A DNA stretch of 33,412 nucleotides, taken from the NCBI GenBank assembly GCA_015655125.1, contig JAATFP010000056.1:1-33412 (forward strand). The letters are read 5' to 3'. This stretch comes from Chitinophagales bacterium (GTDB lineage: Bacteria; Bacteroidota; Bacteroidia; Chitinophagales; Chitinophagaceae). Made by a program: the position numbers and the translations under genes. The notes under the pieces are model-generated. The model was not told the DNA's origin and did not search any database. It was given only the letters and a program-made list of their open reading frames with translations. Shown piece by piece: positions 1 through 7,179 of the stretch (position 1 is the first letter of the stretch; each line of letters opens with the position of its first letter).

Positions 1-560
1 ACCGGCAGGTGATGCGGCTCGGCGACAATCTGCCAAGACCAATAGATATCCGGTTGGTATGCGCTACGAATGTTTCGCTGAATTTGTTGGCCAATGAAAA
101 TCGTTTTCGAAAGGATCTTATTTACCGCATCAATACTGTTGAGATCATATTGCCGCCCCTTCGGAAACGCGACCAGGATATTATATTGCTTGCAGAGCAT
201 TTCAGTAAAGTATATAGCAATAAATATCTTAAACCTGTGTTGAAGTTTGACAGAACCGCCGTTGAAAAACTATTAAAATATACTTTCCCCGGAAACGTGC
301 GGGAATTGCAATATGCAGTGGAACGCGCAGTAATTATGTCGGAAGGCGATGTACTCCAGGCGAAAGATATCATCTTTTCACCCATCGAAACGTTGATGGA
401 AGAAAAGGAAATGGTGGATGAAACGACGCTGAGTGTTGTAGAAAAAAATACGATCCTTAAAGTGATCGAAAAGCATCATGGAAATATTTCCAAAGCTGCA
501 AAGGAACTGGGACTTACGCGAACCGCGCTTTACAGAAGATTAAATAAATATGACATCTGA
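1..560 (+). CDS. Sigma-54-dependent response regulator (NtrC family), 5'-truncated
   Basis: The gene enters from the left edge; the open frame starts at base 3, so the receiver domain and most of the AAA+ core are missing. What remains is the end of the sigma-54 interaction domain: the segment IRLVCATN, then FRKDLIYRINTVEIILPPLR and the sensor-2 region FPGNVRELQ, all typical of NtrC-type ATPases. It finishes with a Fis-type helix-turn-helix (HGNISKAAKELGLTRTALYR). The family activates sigma-54 RNA polymerase promoters after phosphorylation by a partner kinase. Its stop codon overlaps the start of the downstream kinase by 11 bp (550-560), so the two are almost certainly translationally coupled partners. 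The internal GTG/ATG near base 9-12 are not real starts. Target genes cannot be told from the window. Confidence 0.95.
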   Translation, partial: RQVMRLGDNLPRPIDIRLVCATNVSLNLLANENRFRKDLIYRINTVEIILPPLRKRDQDIILLAEHFSKVYSNKYLKPVLKFDRTAVEKLLKYTFPGNVRELQYAVERAVIMSEGDVLQAKDIIFSPIETLMEEKEMVDETTLSVVEKNTILKVIEKHHGNISKAAKELGLTRTALYRRLNKYDI

Positions 561-1893
561 TTACTCCGGCAGGAAAATAATTCTGCGGGTAATGATTTTG
601 CTCGCAACATTGATCCTTACAGCATTTTTGCTTGTTTGGAAACAATATATCTATCTAATTGTTACATGCCCATTGGTTATTTACCAGGTGCATTTATTTA
701 TAAAGGCACAACGCAAAGCATACAGCGAGCTGAATGATTTTGTGCAATCCATACAATACAAAGATTTTGCACGCAGCTTTGATGTTGATCATGCACCTGC
801 AGACCTGCAGCCGCTGCGCCGCGGTTTCAATAACATCAACGAAGCATTTCGCCGCGTAAGTAAGGAAAAAGAGACGCAGTACCAATACCTTCAAAAAATA
901 TTGGAGCTGGTAGACACTGGCATCATTTCGTACAAAGTGGCCGACGGAGAAGTTTTGTGGATGAATGAATCATTAAAAAAAATGCTGCAGTTGCCCTATC
1001 TCAAATCGATCGCTTCGCTCAAGCGGAGAGACAGCATGCTTTACGAAGAAATTGTTTCCCTGAAGCCGGGTACCAGTAAGATCGCATCGGCGCAAAATGA
1101 AAGCGGGTCGTTCAAGATCATTCTTGCCGGAACCAGTTTTCAGACAGATGGTGAAAAATATAATCTGGTTGTTTTTCAAAACGTAGACGAAGCGCTTGAT
1201 GAGACCGAAGCACGCGCCTGGGATAAATTGTTGAACGTGATGACGCACGAAATTATGAATTCCATCGCACCCATTTCTTCCCTGGCAGACACGTTAAAGA
1301 AGCGGCTGAAGGAATCGTTGCCCCGGTTGAATAACGATACCGGCAGCGTTGATGACCTTGAACTGGGCATAGACACCATCAAGAGAAGAAGCGAAGGTTT
1401 GCTGAAGTTTGCTGAAACCTATCGCAACCTTAATAAGATAGGGGAGCCGAATGTCAGGAAAGTATTGATAAGGGATTTGTTTGAAGGCATTAACAGGCTG
1501 ATGCAACCTACGTTTGATGACAAAAATATAAACGTTGATGTGATCCTGAAAGACACTTCTTTAACACTTGAAGTAGACGCAAGCCTGATTGAACAGGTGC
1601 TGATTAACCTGGTGGTAAATGCTATCGAAGCTGTGAAAGAAAAGCAACGGCCCGGAATCGTTCTTTCTGCATATCGTGATAATTATAACAAAATGATCAT
1701 AAAAGTGGCGGACAACGGAAGTGGTATGTCGGCTGAAGTGATGGAAAAGATATTTGTTCCGTTTTTCAGTACTAAGAAAAACGGCAGCGGTATCGGGTTA
1801 AGTCTCTGCAAACAGATCATGATGTTACACAAGGGCAATATCCAGGCGCAGTCTGCAGAAGGCGAGGGGAGCGCGTTCCTGCTACAATTCTGA
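550..1893 (+). CDS. Sensor histidine kinase, NtrB-like partner of the sigma-54 regulator
   Basis: 447 residues. Two hydrophobic segments at about residues 11-30 and 33-52 form an N-terminal membrane hairpin with almost no loop between them, so sensing is probably within the membrane or cytoplasmic. A linker and PAS-like region (about 110-220, including GIISYKVADGEVLWMNESL) precede the dimerisation helix with the phospho-acceptor His233 in MTHEIMNSIAPI. The ATPase domain has the N box (LVVNAIEA), the G1 box (VADNGSGMS) and the G2 box (GSGIGLSL), so all catalytic boxes are present. The ATG at 550 lies inside the last codons of the regulator gene. A hairpin follows at 1915-1940. The signal sensed is unknown. 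Confidence 0.95.
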   Translation: MTSDYSGRKIILRVMILLATLILTAFLLVWKQYIYLIVTCPLVIYQVHLFIKAQRKAYSELNDFVQSIQYKDFARSFDVDHAPADLQPLRRGFNNINEAFRRVSKEKETQYQYLQKILELVDTGIISYKVADGEVLWMNESLKKMLQLPYLKSIASLKRRDSMLYEEIVSLKPGTSKIASAQNESGSFKIILAGTSFQTDGEKYNLVVFQNVDEALDETEARAWDKLLNVMTHEIMNSIAPISSLADTLKKRLKESLPRLNNDTGSVDDLELGIDTIKRRSEGLLKFAETYRNLNKIGEPNVRKVLIRDLFEGINRLMQPTFDDKNINVDVILKDTSLTLEVDASLIEQVLINLVVNAIEAVKEKQRPGIVLSAYRDNYNKMIIKVADNGSGMSAEVMEKIFVPFFSTKKNGSGIGLSLCKQIMMLHKGNIQAQSAEGEGSAFLLQF

Positions 1894-1914
1894 TTAATAC
1901 CAATTAAAAATTAA

Positions 1915-1940
1915 GGCAGCATAGAAATGCCGCCCCTTTT
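1915..1940 (+). terminator. Candidate rho-independent terminator after the kinase gene
   Basis: Stem GGCAGCAT (1915-1922) pairs with ATGCCGCC (1927-1934) with one A/C mismatch and a 4-base loop, followed by CCTTTT. It sits 22 bp after the kinase stop codon and would separate it from the opposing tRNA gene. Confidence 0.5.
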
Positions 1941-1965
1941 CGATCGATTGCCATTTTATAAACAG

Positions 1966-2036
1966 ACGCCCCGGGCGGATTCGAACCGCCGTAGAAGGTT
2001 TTGCAGACCTTTACCTAACCGCTCGGCCACGAGACT
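1966..2036 (-). tRNA. tRNA-Cys (anticodon GCA), with a weak acceptor stem
   Basis: 71 nt without CCA. Anticodon arm AAGGT-CTGCAAA-ACCTT gives anticodon GCA. The T arm GGCGG-TTCGAAT-CCGCC is perfect, the D arm is a 3-bp GCC/GGT stem with G18 G19 present, the variable loop is CTAC, and the discriminator is U73 as expected for bacterial tRNA-Cys. The acceptor strands are AGTCTCG and CGGGGCG: position 1-72 is an A/G mismatch and 3-70 and 5-68 are G-U wobbles, so the stem is weaker than normal. The 5' end lies 8 bp after the stop codon of the small gene at 2045-2344 on the same strand. It could be functional or starting to decay. Confidence 0.85.
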
Positions 2037-2044
2037 ATATTGAA

Positions 2045-2344
2045 CTATTTTTGAGCCAATATTATTTTTATATTTTTAAAACCTTCATTCACGTCTACCA
2101 CCTTACTTTTAAAACCGACATGTGAAATGTAGATGCGAACCGGCTTTTCTTTCCATGTTGTGAAATGAAAGTTTCCCGAACCATCACTGATGGCTTCTTC
2201 CTCGCCTTTGACCGTGTAGATGTAAGCCTTGTCCACAGGCTGTCTGGTTCCTTCATTTATAACAGTACCTGATATTTCTAATCCAGGTTCAGAGTTTGGT
2301 AAAAATGGCGCTATCAGTAATTGTATTAACAGGAGAAATGTCAT
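2045..2344 (-). CDS. Small secreted protein with a carboxypeptidase-regulatory-like domain
   Basis: 99 residues. The first 15 or so are hydrophobic (MTFLLLIQLLIAPFLP), suggesting export. The rest reads as one CarboxypepD_reg-like/CNA-B-like beta-sandwich: the opening ISGTVINEGTRQPVDKAYIY, a middle DGSGNFHF turn and the closing KPVRIYISHVGFKSKVV are the usual landmarks of this fold, which is normally the first domain of SusC/TonB receptors. Here it stands alone with no barrel after it. A consensus promoter lies 90 bp upstream (2432-2463), and the tRNA-Cys follows at once, so the two may share a transcript. The exact role is unknown; it may be a surface or periplasmic binding module. Confidence 0.7.
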   Translation of the reverse strand: MTFLLLIQLLIAPFLPNSEPGLEISGTVINEGTRQPVDKAYIYTVKGEEEAISDGSGNFHFTTWKEKPVRIYISHVGFKSKVVDVNEGFKNIKIILAQK

Positions 2345-2431
2345 GACATAAAATTTTGGTTATCGTACACTGAGGGCGGGATTCAGCAACAACAACAAAA
2401 TTCATAACGGGATTCATACAGTTTCATGCAG

Positions 2432-2463
2432 CAAATATAGAGTCGTTTTATTAATCTACCAAA
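2432..2463 (-). promoter_or_regulatory. Bacteroidota-type promoter for the small secreted protein (and possibly tRNA-Cys)
   Basis: On the minus strand the -33 element TTTG (2460-2463) and the -7 element TATATTTG (2432-2439), an exact TAnnTTTG match, are 20 bp apart, within the range reported for Bacteroides and Flavobacterium promoters. The predicted start near 2425 leaves a leader of about 80 nt before the gene at 2344. Confidence 0.6.
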
Positions 2464-2481
2464 TCAGTAGACTAATATTTT

Positions 2482-2520
2482 AAAAAATATCCTGGCAAAA
2501 GCCAAGAATAATTGCCCAGG
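2482..2520 (-). terminator. Rho-independent terminator after the lytR-like gene
   Basis: Read on the minus strand, CCTGGGCAA (2512-2520) can pair with TTGCCAGG (2491-2498) with one bulged base, and an inner TGGC/GCCA pairing is also possible. The stem is followed by ATATTTTTT (A-run 2482-2487 on the plus strand). It lies 36 bp after the regulator stop codon. Confidence 0.6.
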
Positions 2521-2556
2521 TGCTGCACCCGTTAATCTCGAAGTCACCTGAATACG

Positions 2557-3294
2557 TTATACATCCAGCATTTTTTTTAGTTTCGCATAACCGCTTCTGC
2601 TCACAGCGATCTGCTCGCCTGATTTAAGAAGGGCAATATGATTATCTTTTTCATAAGCTTCTATGCGGGTTATGTGCTGTACATTTAAAATATAAGAACG
2701 ATGGCAACGTACAAAATGTGCCGGGTCAAGGATCGTTTCGAAATGGTTCATGGTTTTATTTTTCAGGAACGAACCTTCTGCGGTATGAATCTTTACATAG
2801 TCATCGGCGGCTTCTAAAAAGCGGATATCTGTTACCGGTATGATCTTTATTTTGCTGCCTATCTTTATTACTACGCGATGTTTCTGTGAAGGCGATTGCG
2901 ATGCATCTTCCAATAACATAGTAGTGTTGGCGGAAGCCGGCACATTTTTTGAATCGAGCCATTTTTGTATCGCCTTATTGAAACGATCCTTGCTGAAAGG
3001 TTTGAGCAGGTAGTCAACAGCATGCGCCTCAAAAGCTTTGATGGCGTATTCATCAAATGCTGTAGTGAAGATCACCGCCGGTGGATTTTCTACCAATTCG
3101 AGCATTTCAAATCCGTTGATCTTGGGCATTTGTATGTCGAGGAAAATAAGATCAGGGCGATGTTGCTGAATGGCTTTCAATCCTTCGAAGCCATCGCTGC
3201 ATTCCTGCAAAATTTCCAGCACCGGAAAATCCTGCAGGTATTCCTGCACGATCATTCTTGCAAGCGGCTCGTCGTCAATTATCAGAACTTTCAT
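2557..3294 (-). CDS. LytR/AlgR-family response regulator (LytTR DNA-binding domain)
   Basis: 245 residues. The receiver domain (1-120) has the acidic pair D7/D8, the phospho-acceptor Asp53 (LIFLDIQMP) and the conserved Lys in YLLKPF (about 98). The C-terminal half (about 140-245) is a LytTR domain: KIKIIPVTDIRFLEAADDYV, then FVRCHRSYILN, then the closing KSGEQIAVSRSGYAKLKKML. The family binds direct-repeat sites upstream of target genes and is driven by LytS-type kinases. Its start codon lies inside the end of the kinase gene (20-bp overlap, 3275-3294), so it is co-translated with its partner. Last gene of the operon that starts with the LiaF-like protein. Confidence 0.95.
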   Translation of the reverse strand: MKVLIIDDEPLARMIVQEYLQDFPVLEILQECSDGFEGLKAIQQHRPDLIFLDIQMPKINGFEMLELVENPPAVIFTTAFDEYAIKAFEAHAVDYLLKPFSKDRFNKAIQKWLDSKNVPASANTTMLLEDASQSPSQKHRVVIKIGSKIKIIPVTDIRFLEAADDYVKIHTAEGSFLKNKTMNHFETILDPAHFVRCHRSYILNVQHITRIEAYEKDNHIALLKSGEQIAVSRSGYAKLKKMLDV

Positions 3295-4333
3295 ATAACA
3301 GTTGTGGAATTTTTATGGTAATGGTGAATAATTTACCGGAGGCTTCTGCACTTACGAGATCTGTCCGCGCAAAGATCAGGAACAGTCGTCTTTGAACAGA
3401 ACTTAGTCCGAATCCTTCACCCTTGCGGGGTTGTGCGGTTTCCGGATCAAAAGGATTTTCAACGGTTATCAGGAGCTGCCGTTCATGGGCAATCGCGTTG
3501 ATACCGATCTTCACTTCCCCGGTGGTGTCGTACAATCCGAATTTGATGGCATTTTCAACGATCGGTTGCAGGATCAGGGCAGGAATCAATTGCCCCAGGC
3601 TTGCATCCTCAACATTTGTTTGCACTTGCAGCCGATGACCGAAACGAACCTGCTCGATAGCAAGATATAACTGAAGGTGTTGCAATTCATCTTCGAGTGT
3701 CACAAAGGGGTTGTCTTCTTTTTTTATGGTGCCACGCAAAAAGTCGGACAGTTGCTGGATCATGTTTCTTGCTTCCTGCGGCCTTGAGCCAACAAGTGCG
3801 CTGATTGAATTTAGACTATTGAATAAAAAATGCGGCTGTAATTGACGCCTTAAGGCAAATAATTCGGCTTCTTTGCTTAACGCTTCTGCAGCATTTTTTC
3901 GTTGTTCTGTTTCTTGTTGCTCCTGGAAACTGTACCACAATACGCAGATGACCGACATGCAGATAACCAGCAATAAAGCAAAGCCCCACCGGATGGGAAA
4001 GGAATTTTTGAGCAGCAGAAGATAAGCTACGTCGTCGGGATAAATGCTTTCAAGTATATGCCTTGCAGGCAGTACGATCAGCGAGCTGGCCGTAATGCTA
4101 ATAAACAGCAGGTACCAGTAACGTTCTTTTTGAGGAAGGTAGAACTGCATTACATAACAAAGCAACAAGCAGCAAACGGCGGATAATCCATTGGACACCG
4201 CGCTATCTATCACGGCTTTTTGCCATTCCAGTCCGAGCCACAATAAAAGCAGGGCCTGCAACACCGCCCACACAACCCACCACGCGATGAATACCCGTAG
4301 AAACCTGAATACAGCGAGTGGTGAGCGGGTCAA
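3275..4333 (-). CDS. LytS/YehU-type sensor histidine kinase
   Basis: 352 residues from a TTG start at 4333. Four or five hydrophobic segments fill residues 10-135, followed by a short coiled coil and the His_kinase domain with phospho-acceptor His168 in LQPHFLFNSLNSISALV. The ATPase domain shows the N box (ILQPIVENAIKFGL) and GEGFGLSSVQRRL. No ATG is available between the upstream in-frame stop at 4355-4357 and the first transmembrane helix, so TTG (10 bp after the preceding gene's stop codon) is the most likely start, helped by translational coupling; a later GTG is possible. It should phosphorylate the regulator encoded by the overlapping next gene. Confidence 0.9.
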   Translation of the reverse strand: MTRSPLAVFRFLRVFIAWWVVWAVLQALLLLWLGLEWQKAVIDSAVSNGLSAVCCLLLCYVMQFYLPQKERYWYLLFISITASSLIVLPARHILESIYPDDVAYLLLLKNSFPIRWGFALLLVICMSVICVLWYSFQEQQETEQRKNAAEALSKEAELFALRRQLQPHFLFNSLNSISALVGSRPQEARNMIQQLSDFLRGTIKKEDNPFVTLEDELQHLQLYLAIEQVRFGHRLQVQTNVEDASLGQLIPALILQPIVENAIKFGLYDTTGEVKIGINAIAHERQLLITVENPFDPETAQPRKGEGFGLSSVQRRLFLIFARTDLVSAEASGKLFTITIKIPQLLYESSDN

Positions 4334-4343
4334 ATGTGATGCT

Positions 4344-4703
4344 TTAAAGGTGTTCTAATAATTTTTGCTGATATCGTTCTTTTGTATGCTGCGCCTTATT
4401 TTGTACAAGATTAATGTAGGAGTCCGCATCTTCAGATTCTTCTATCCGGGAGAACAATTCTGCACCGTCAATCATTTCGCGAAGCTGGTAAAGTTCTGCC
4501 ACATTCACAAATTTCCATTGTACGATCTGATTTTCATGATTGACAAAATTCTCCTGTTCTATTTCTCCCATCTCCTGCGCTTTGTAGAATGCCGCCAATG
4601 AATCCGGGGCGGTGATCAACCTGATTTGCTCATCAAACTGCGCCTTGTGGTCGCCATCGCCGCAAATGATGCGGAACACTATTTTTACAAGATACCATTT
4701 CAT
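4344..4703 (-). CDS. DUF4288-family protein
   Basis: 119 residues, soluble, no signal peptide. The start MKWYLVKIVFRIICGDGDHK followed by AQFDEQIRLITAPDSLAAF matches the DUF4288 family, small Bacteroidota and Firmicutes proteins with no established function; the C-terminal extension is acidic and helical. It lies 10 bp before the LytS-type kinase and 137 bp after the LiaF-like gene on the same strand, so it is probably part of the same transcript. The family call is from recall of the N-terminal signature; the function is unknown. Confidence 0.8.
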   Translation of the reverse strand: MKWYLVKIVFRIICGDGDHKAQFDEQIRLITAPDSLAAFYKAQEMGEIEQENFVNHENQIVQWKFVNVAELYQLREMIDGAELFSRIEESEDADSYINLVQNKAQHTKERYQQKLLEHL

Positions 4704-4747
4704 TATGTGGAGCTTTAAAAATTTAAAATCAAGTAAGAATTAAGATT

Positions 4748-4820
4748 TTAGAATTAAGAATAAGATTGTTCATGTTTTATTAACTGATGATTCTTTGTAT
4801 CCCGGAATTCTTAATTCTAA
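4748..4820. repeat. Perfect 14-bp inverted repeat with a 45-bp spacer
   Basis: TTAGAATTAAGAAT at 4748-4761 is the exact reverse complement of ATTCTTAATTCTAA at 4807-4820. A second shorter pair, TAAAATC (4724-4730) and GATTTTA (4744-4750), lies beside it. The element fills the only sizeable gap in the liaF-like/lytSR operon. It may be a hairpin that attenuates or processes the transcript, or a site for a dimeric regulator. There is no T-run right after it, so a simple terminator is less likely. Confidence 0.6.
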
Positions 4821-4840
4821 ATTCATAAATCGTAATCGGA

Positions 4841-5638
4841 TCAGAAACTTCTGATCTCAATTCCCCCAAAAACCGATGTTCCTTTTAAAATAAGCACTTT
4901 TGCCGGATCCACCGTGCCGGTGAGTTGTCGTCTATCTTCAATTCCTCCGAAAACAGAAACCAGTTCGGGTTTGATATCCCAATGCGACGGTACAATCAGC
5001 TTTGTTCCGCCAAATACCTGAGTAAGATCCAGTACGATTGTTCCGTTGATATCTGCCTGGCTAAGATTAAGTTCTGTACCTCCCAGGAAACTCGTCACTT
5101 CACCACCTTTGAAATCTTTCGACAGGATGATTTTTTTAGTACCGCCGAGGAAACTCACAATATCGAGGGGCGTATCGCCGTTTTCCGGCACCTGCTCGCT
5201 GCTACCGAACCTCGAAAACTTTTTTTTTTGCTCGCTGAAGCCATCACAGTCCAACCATTGATCCTTAAATCCCCGGTGGCGTGGCCTTAGGATGAAAGCA
5301 AGTCCGGCGAAGATCAGCAGGATGGGCCATGTGTAGGCTTTCAGGTTCCACTCGGGGTACATATCCGATGCAAGAAAAAGGCCACCGATCAATACGAACA
5401 TCAGCCAGCCCGGTCCGCGGAAACCTTTGCGCAGGCCTACAAAAAGGCCGAGTGCGATCAGTGCCACAGGCCATGTAAATACCCAATGTGGGAACGGGTT
5501 GCTTATTTTTTGCACCAATAATACGGCACCCACAAGTACCAATAATAATCCGGTAAAGACCCTGCTCTTGCCGCTGCGCCTGCGCAACCTTTCTGCACGT
5601 TTTTCAAGGCGCCATTCTCTTCTTTCGTCGTTGATCAT
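4841..5638 (-). CDS. LiaF-like membrane protein (DUF5668-type transmembrane region plus repeat domain)
   Basis: 265 residues. A basic N-terminus (1-26) precedes four hydrophobic helices at about 27-43, 52-69, 77-94 and 102-118, arranged like the LiaI/LiaF transmembrane domain. The C-terminal half is a beta-rich domain built from five repeats around a GG turn: SFLGGTKKI (162), SFLGGTEL (183), VFGGTKLI (208), VFGGIEDR (229) and VFGGIEIRS (256). In Firmicutes, LiaF controls a cell-envelope-stress kinase; here the gene heads an operon with a LytS/LytR pair, so a role in tuning that pair is plausible but inferred. Start chosen at the ATG at 5638, just downstream of a clear promoter. Confidence 0.85.
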   Translation of the reverse strand: MINDERREWRLEKRAERLRRRSGKSRVFTGLLLVLVGAVLLVQKISNPFPHWVFTWPVALIALGLFVGLRKGFRGPGWLMFVLIGGLFLASDMYPEWNLKAYTWPILLIFAGLAFILRPRHRGFKDQWLDCDGFSEQKKKFSRFGSSEQVPENGDTPLDIVSFLGGTKKIILSKDFKGGEVTSFLGGTELNLSQADINGTIVLDLTQVFGGTKLIVPSHWDIKPELVSVFGGIEDRRQLTGTVDPAKVLILKGTSVFGGIEIRSF

Positions 5639-5654
5639 TTTCGTAAATTTTAAC

Positions 5655-5685
5655 CAAAACTAATCGGAGGATTGCTGCGACACAA
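5655..5685 (-). promoter_or_regulatory. Bacteroidota-type promoter of the liaF-like/lytSR operon
   Basis: On the minus strand TTG (5683-5685) is followed after 20 bp by TAGTTTTG (5655-5662), an exact TAnnTTTG -7 element. The predicted start near 5648 gives a leader of only about 10 nt before the ATG at 5638. Confidence 0.65.
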
Positions 5686-5860
5686 CCTGATATAGGCTAT
5701 AAGTTGCATTTTGTCGGTGAATGGCGGTTTGTAAACGGCGAGCAGAGATGTAAGGATGTATGGCCGCGGATCTCGTTATTTATGGGACTATTGACAAATA
5801 TTTCGGGAGAAGCATAGGAAAATCATACCTCATACTTCACAGATCATAGATGACAGTGGA

Positions 5861-5897
5861 TTTGGACGGCTTTTTGTTTCAAATAGAACTAATTTAG
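5861..5897 (+). promoter_or_regulatory. Weak candidate promoter of the HD-PycTM/ppk1 operon
   Basis: TTTG at 5861-5864 and TAATTTAG at 5890-5897 (one mismatch to TAnnTTTG) are 25 bp apart, slightly wider than usual. It is the best match in the 299-bp divergent region 5639-5937, which otherwise shows no gene. The start would fall about 35 nt before the ATG at 5938. Confidence 0.25.
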
Positions 5898-5937
5898 CGG
5901 CATAAATCTGCAATAAAACAACAATAACCCCATTTTT

Positions 5938-7167
5938 ATGAACTATTCCCAGGTTTTGGAACATTTAAAACACGATGTGATTCGCTTCTACAAAGAAAGG
6001 GAGCAACCGGGATTAATATATCACAATCTTAATCATACCCAGGAAGTGGTGGCGCATGCCGTGAAGTTCCTTGATCACTACCAGCTCGATGACAGGGATG
6101 CATTTATTGTGATGGCTGCCGCCTGGTACCATGATATCGGTTATTTCAGTGGCGGACAGGCGGGGCATGAAGAGCGTGGTGCCGGGATGGCCGCCGCCTT
6201 TTTAAGAGAATCGGGTGCCGGGGAAGATATCATCCTTGCGGTGAGAAACTGCATCCTTTCAACCGTTTTGCCGCAAACGCCTGCTACCTTGCCCGAACAA
6301 ATTATTTGTGATTCGGATCTTTTTCATTTCGGTACCGAGGATTTTGCCGAACGAAATAAACTTATGCGAAAGGAGGCGGAATGGCGCTCGGGAACAAAGA
6401 TCGAAAAATCAGAGTGGCGCAGGAAAACCATCGCATTGCTGGAAGGGCATCATTTTCAAACTGATTATGCGCGCCAGTTGCTGGATGAAACAAAAAGAAT
6501 AAACCTTGACAGGCTGATACAAAAGGAAAGTGGAGCTGAAGTCGTTTCAACTGTTCCCCTCATTTCAGAAAAGGCAATTGCAAAGGAAGAGAAGAAAACA
6601 CCTGAACCGGAAATACTTTCCAAGAAAGGCAAAAACAAACCCGATCGCGGTATTCAAACGATGTTTCGCATAAGTTCGAGTAACCACCAGCGGTTGAGCG
6701 ATATGGCCGATAACAAGGCTCACATAATGATCACTACCACATCGATCATTATTTCAGTTTTATTGAGCGTTCTCATACGCAAACTGGAAGATAACCCGCA
6801 TCTTGTTATTCCCACAATGATATTGCTGGCCGTGTGTCTTATCACGATGGTATTTTCCATCCTGGCAACCCGCCCGGCGATCCCCGATGGTAGATTTACG
6901 CATGATGACATTACACAGAAAAAGGTGAACCTCTTGTTCTTCGGAAATTTTTATCGCATGAGTTACGACGAATATTCCGAAGGTATTAACGCAATGATGA
7001 ACGACAACGAATTTTTGTACGGTAGTCTTACGAAAGATGTGTACTCGCAAGGGATTGTTCTTGGGAAAAAATACCGCCTGCTTCGCATCGCATACAATGT
7101 ATTTATGTATGGCATCGTGGTGGCAACACTTTCTTTTGTGCTGAGTACGATAGTTTTTGGTCACTAA
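5938..7167 (+). CDS. HD-domain hydrolase fused to a Pycsar-effector-like (PycTM, DUF5706) membrane domain
   Basis: 409 residues in two parts. Residues 1-190 are an HD-type metal phosphohydrolase: YHNLNHT (His29, His33), the HD pair His65-Asp66 in AWYHDIGYF, GHEER and CDSDLFHFG (Asp127). A charged linker follows. Residues 235-409 match the PycTM/DUF5706 domain: RLSDMADNKAHIMI leads into helices at about 262-281 and 288-309, a cytoplasmic stretch with LLFFGNFYRMSYDEYSEG, and a last helix at about 385-405. In Pycsar phage defence, PycTM proteins are membrane effectors opened by cCMP or cUMP. Here no obvious pyrimidine cyclase is next door, and the next gene, 12 bp on, is ppk1. The HD half may hydrolyse a nucleotide signal; the substrate is unknown. 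HD-PycTM fusions are common in Bacteroidota chromosomes. Confidence 0.88.
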   Translation: MNYSQVLEHLKHDVIRFYKEREQPGLIYHNLNHTQEVVAHAVKFLDHYQLDDRDAFIVMAAAWYHDIGYFSGGQAGHEERGAGMAAAFLRESGAGEDIILAVRNCILSTVLPQTPATLPEQIICDSDLFHFGTEDFAERNKLMRKEAEWRSGTKIEKSEWRRKTIALLEGHHFQTDYARQLLDETKRINLDRLIQKESGAEVVSTVPLISEKAIAKEEKKTPEPEILSKKGKNKPDRGIQTMFRISSSNHQRLSDMADNKAHIMITTTSIIISVLLSVLIRKLEDNPHLVIPTMILLAVCLITMVFSILATRPAIPDGRFTHDDITQKKVNLLFFGNFYRMSYDEYSEGINAMMNDNEFLYGSLTKDVYSQGIVLGKKYRLLRIAYNVFMYGIVVATLSFVLSTIVFGH

Positions 7168-7179
7168 TTTACCGATCTG

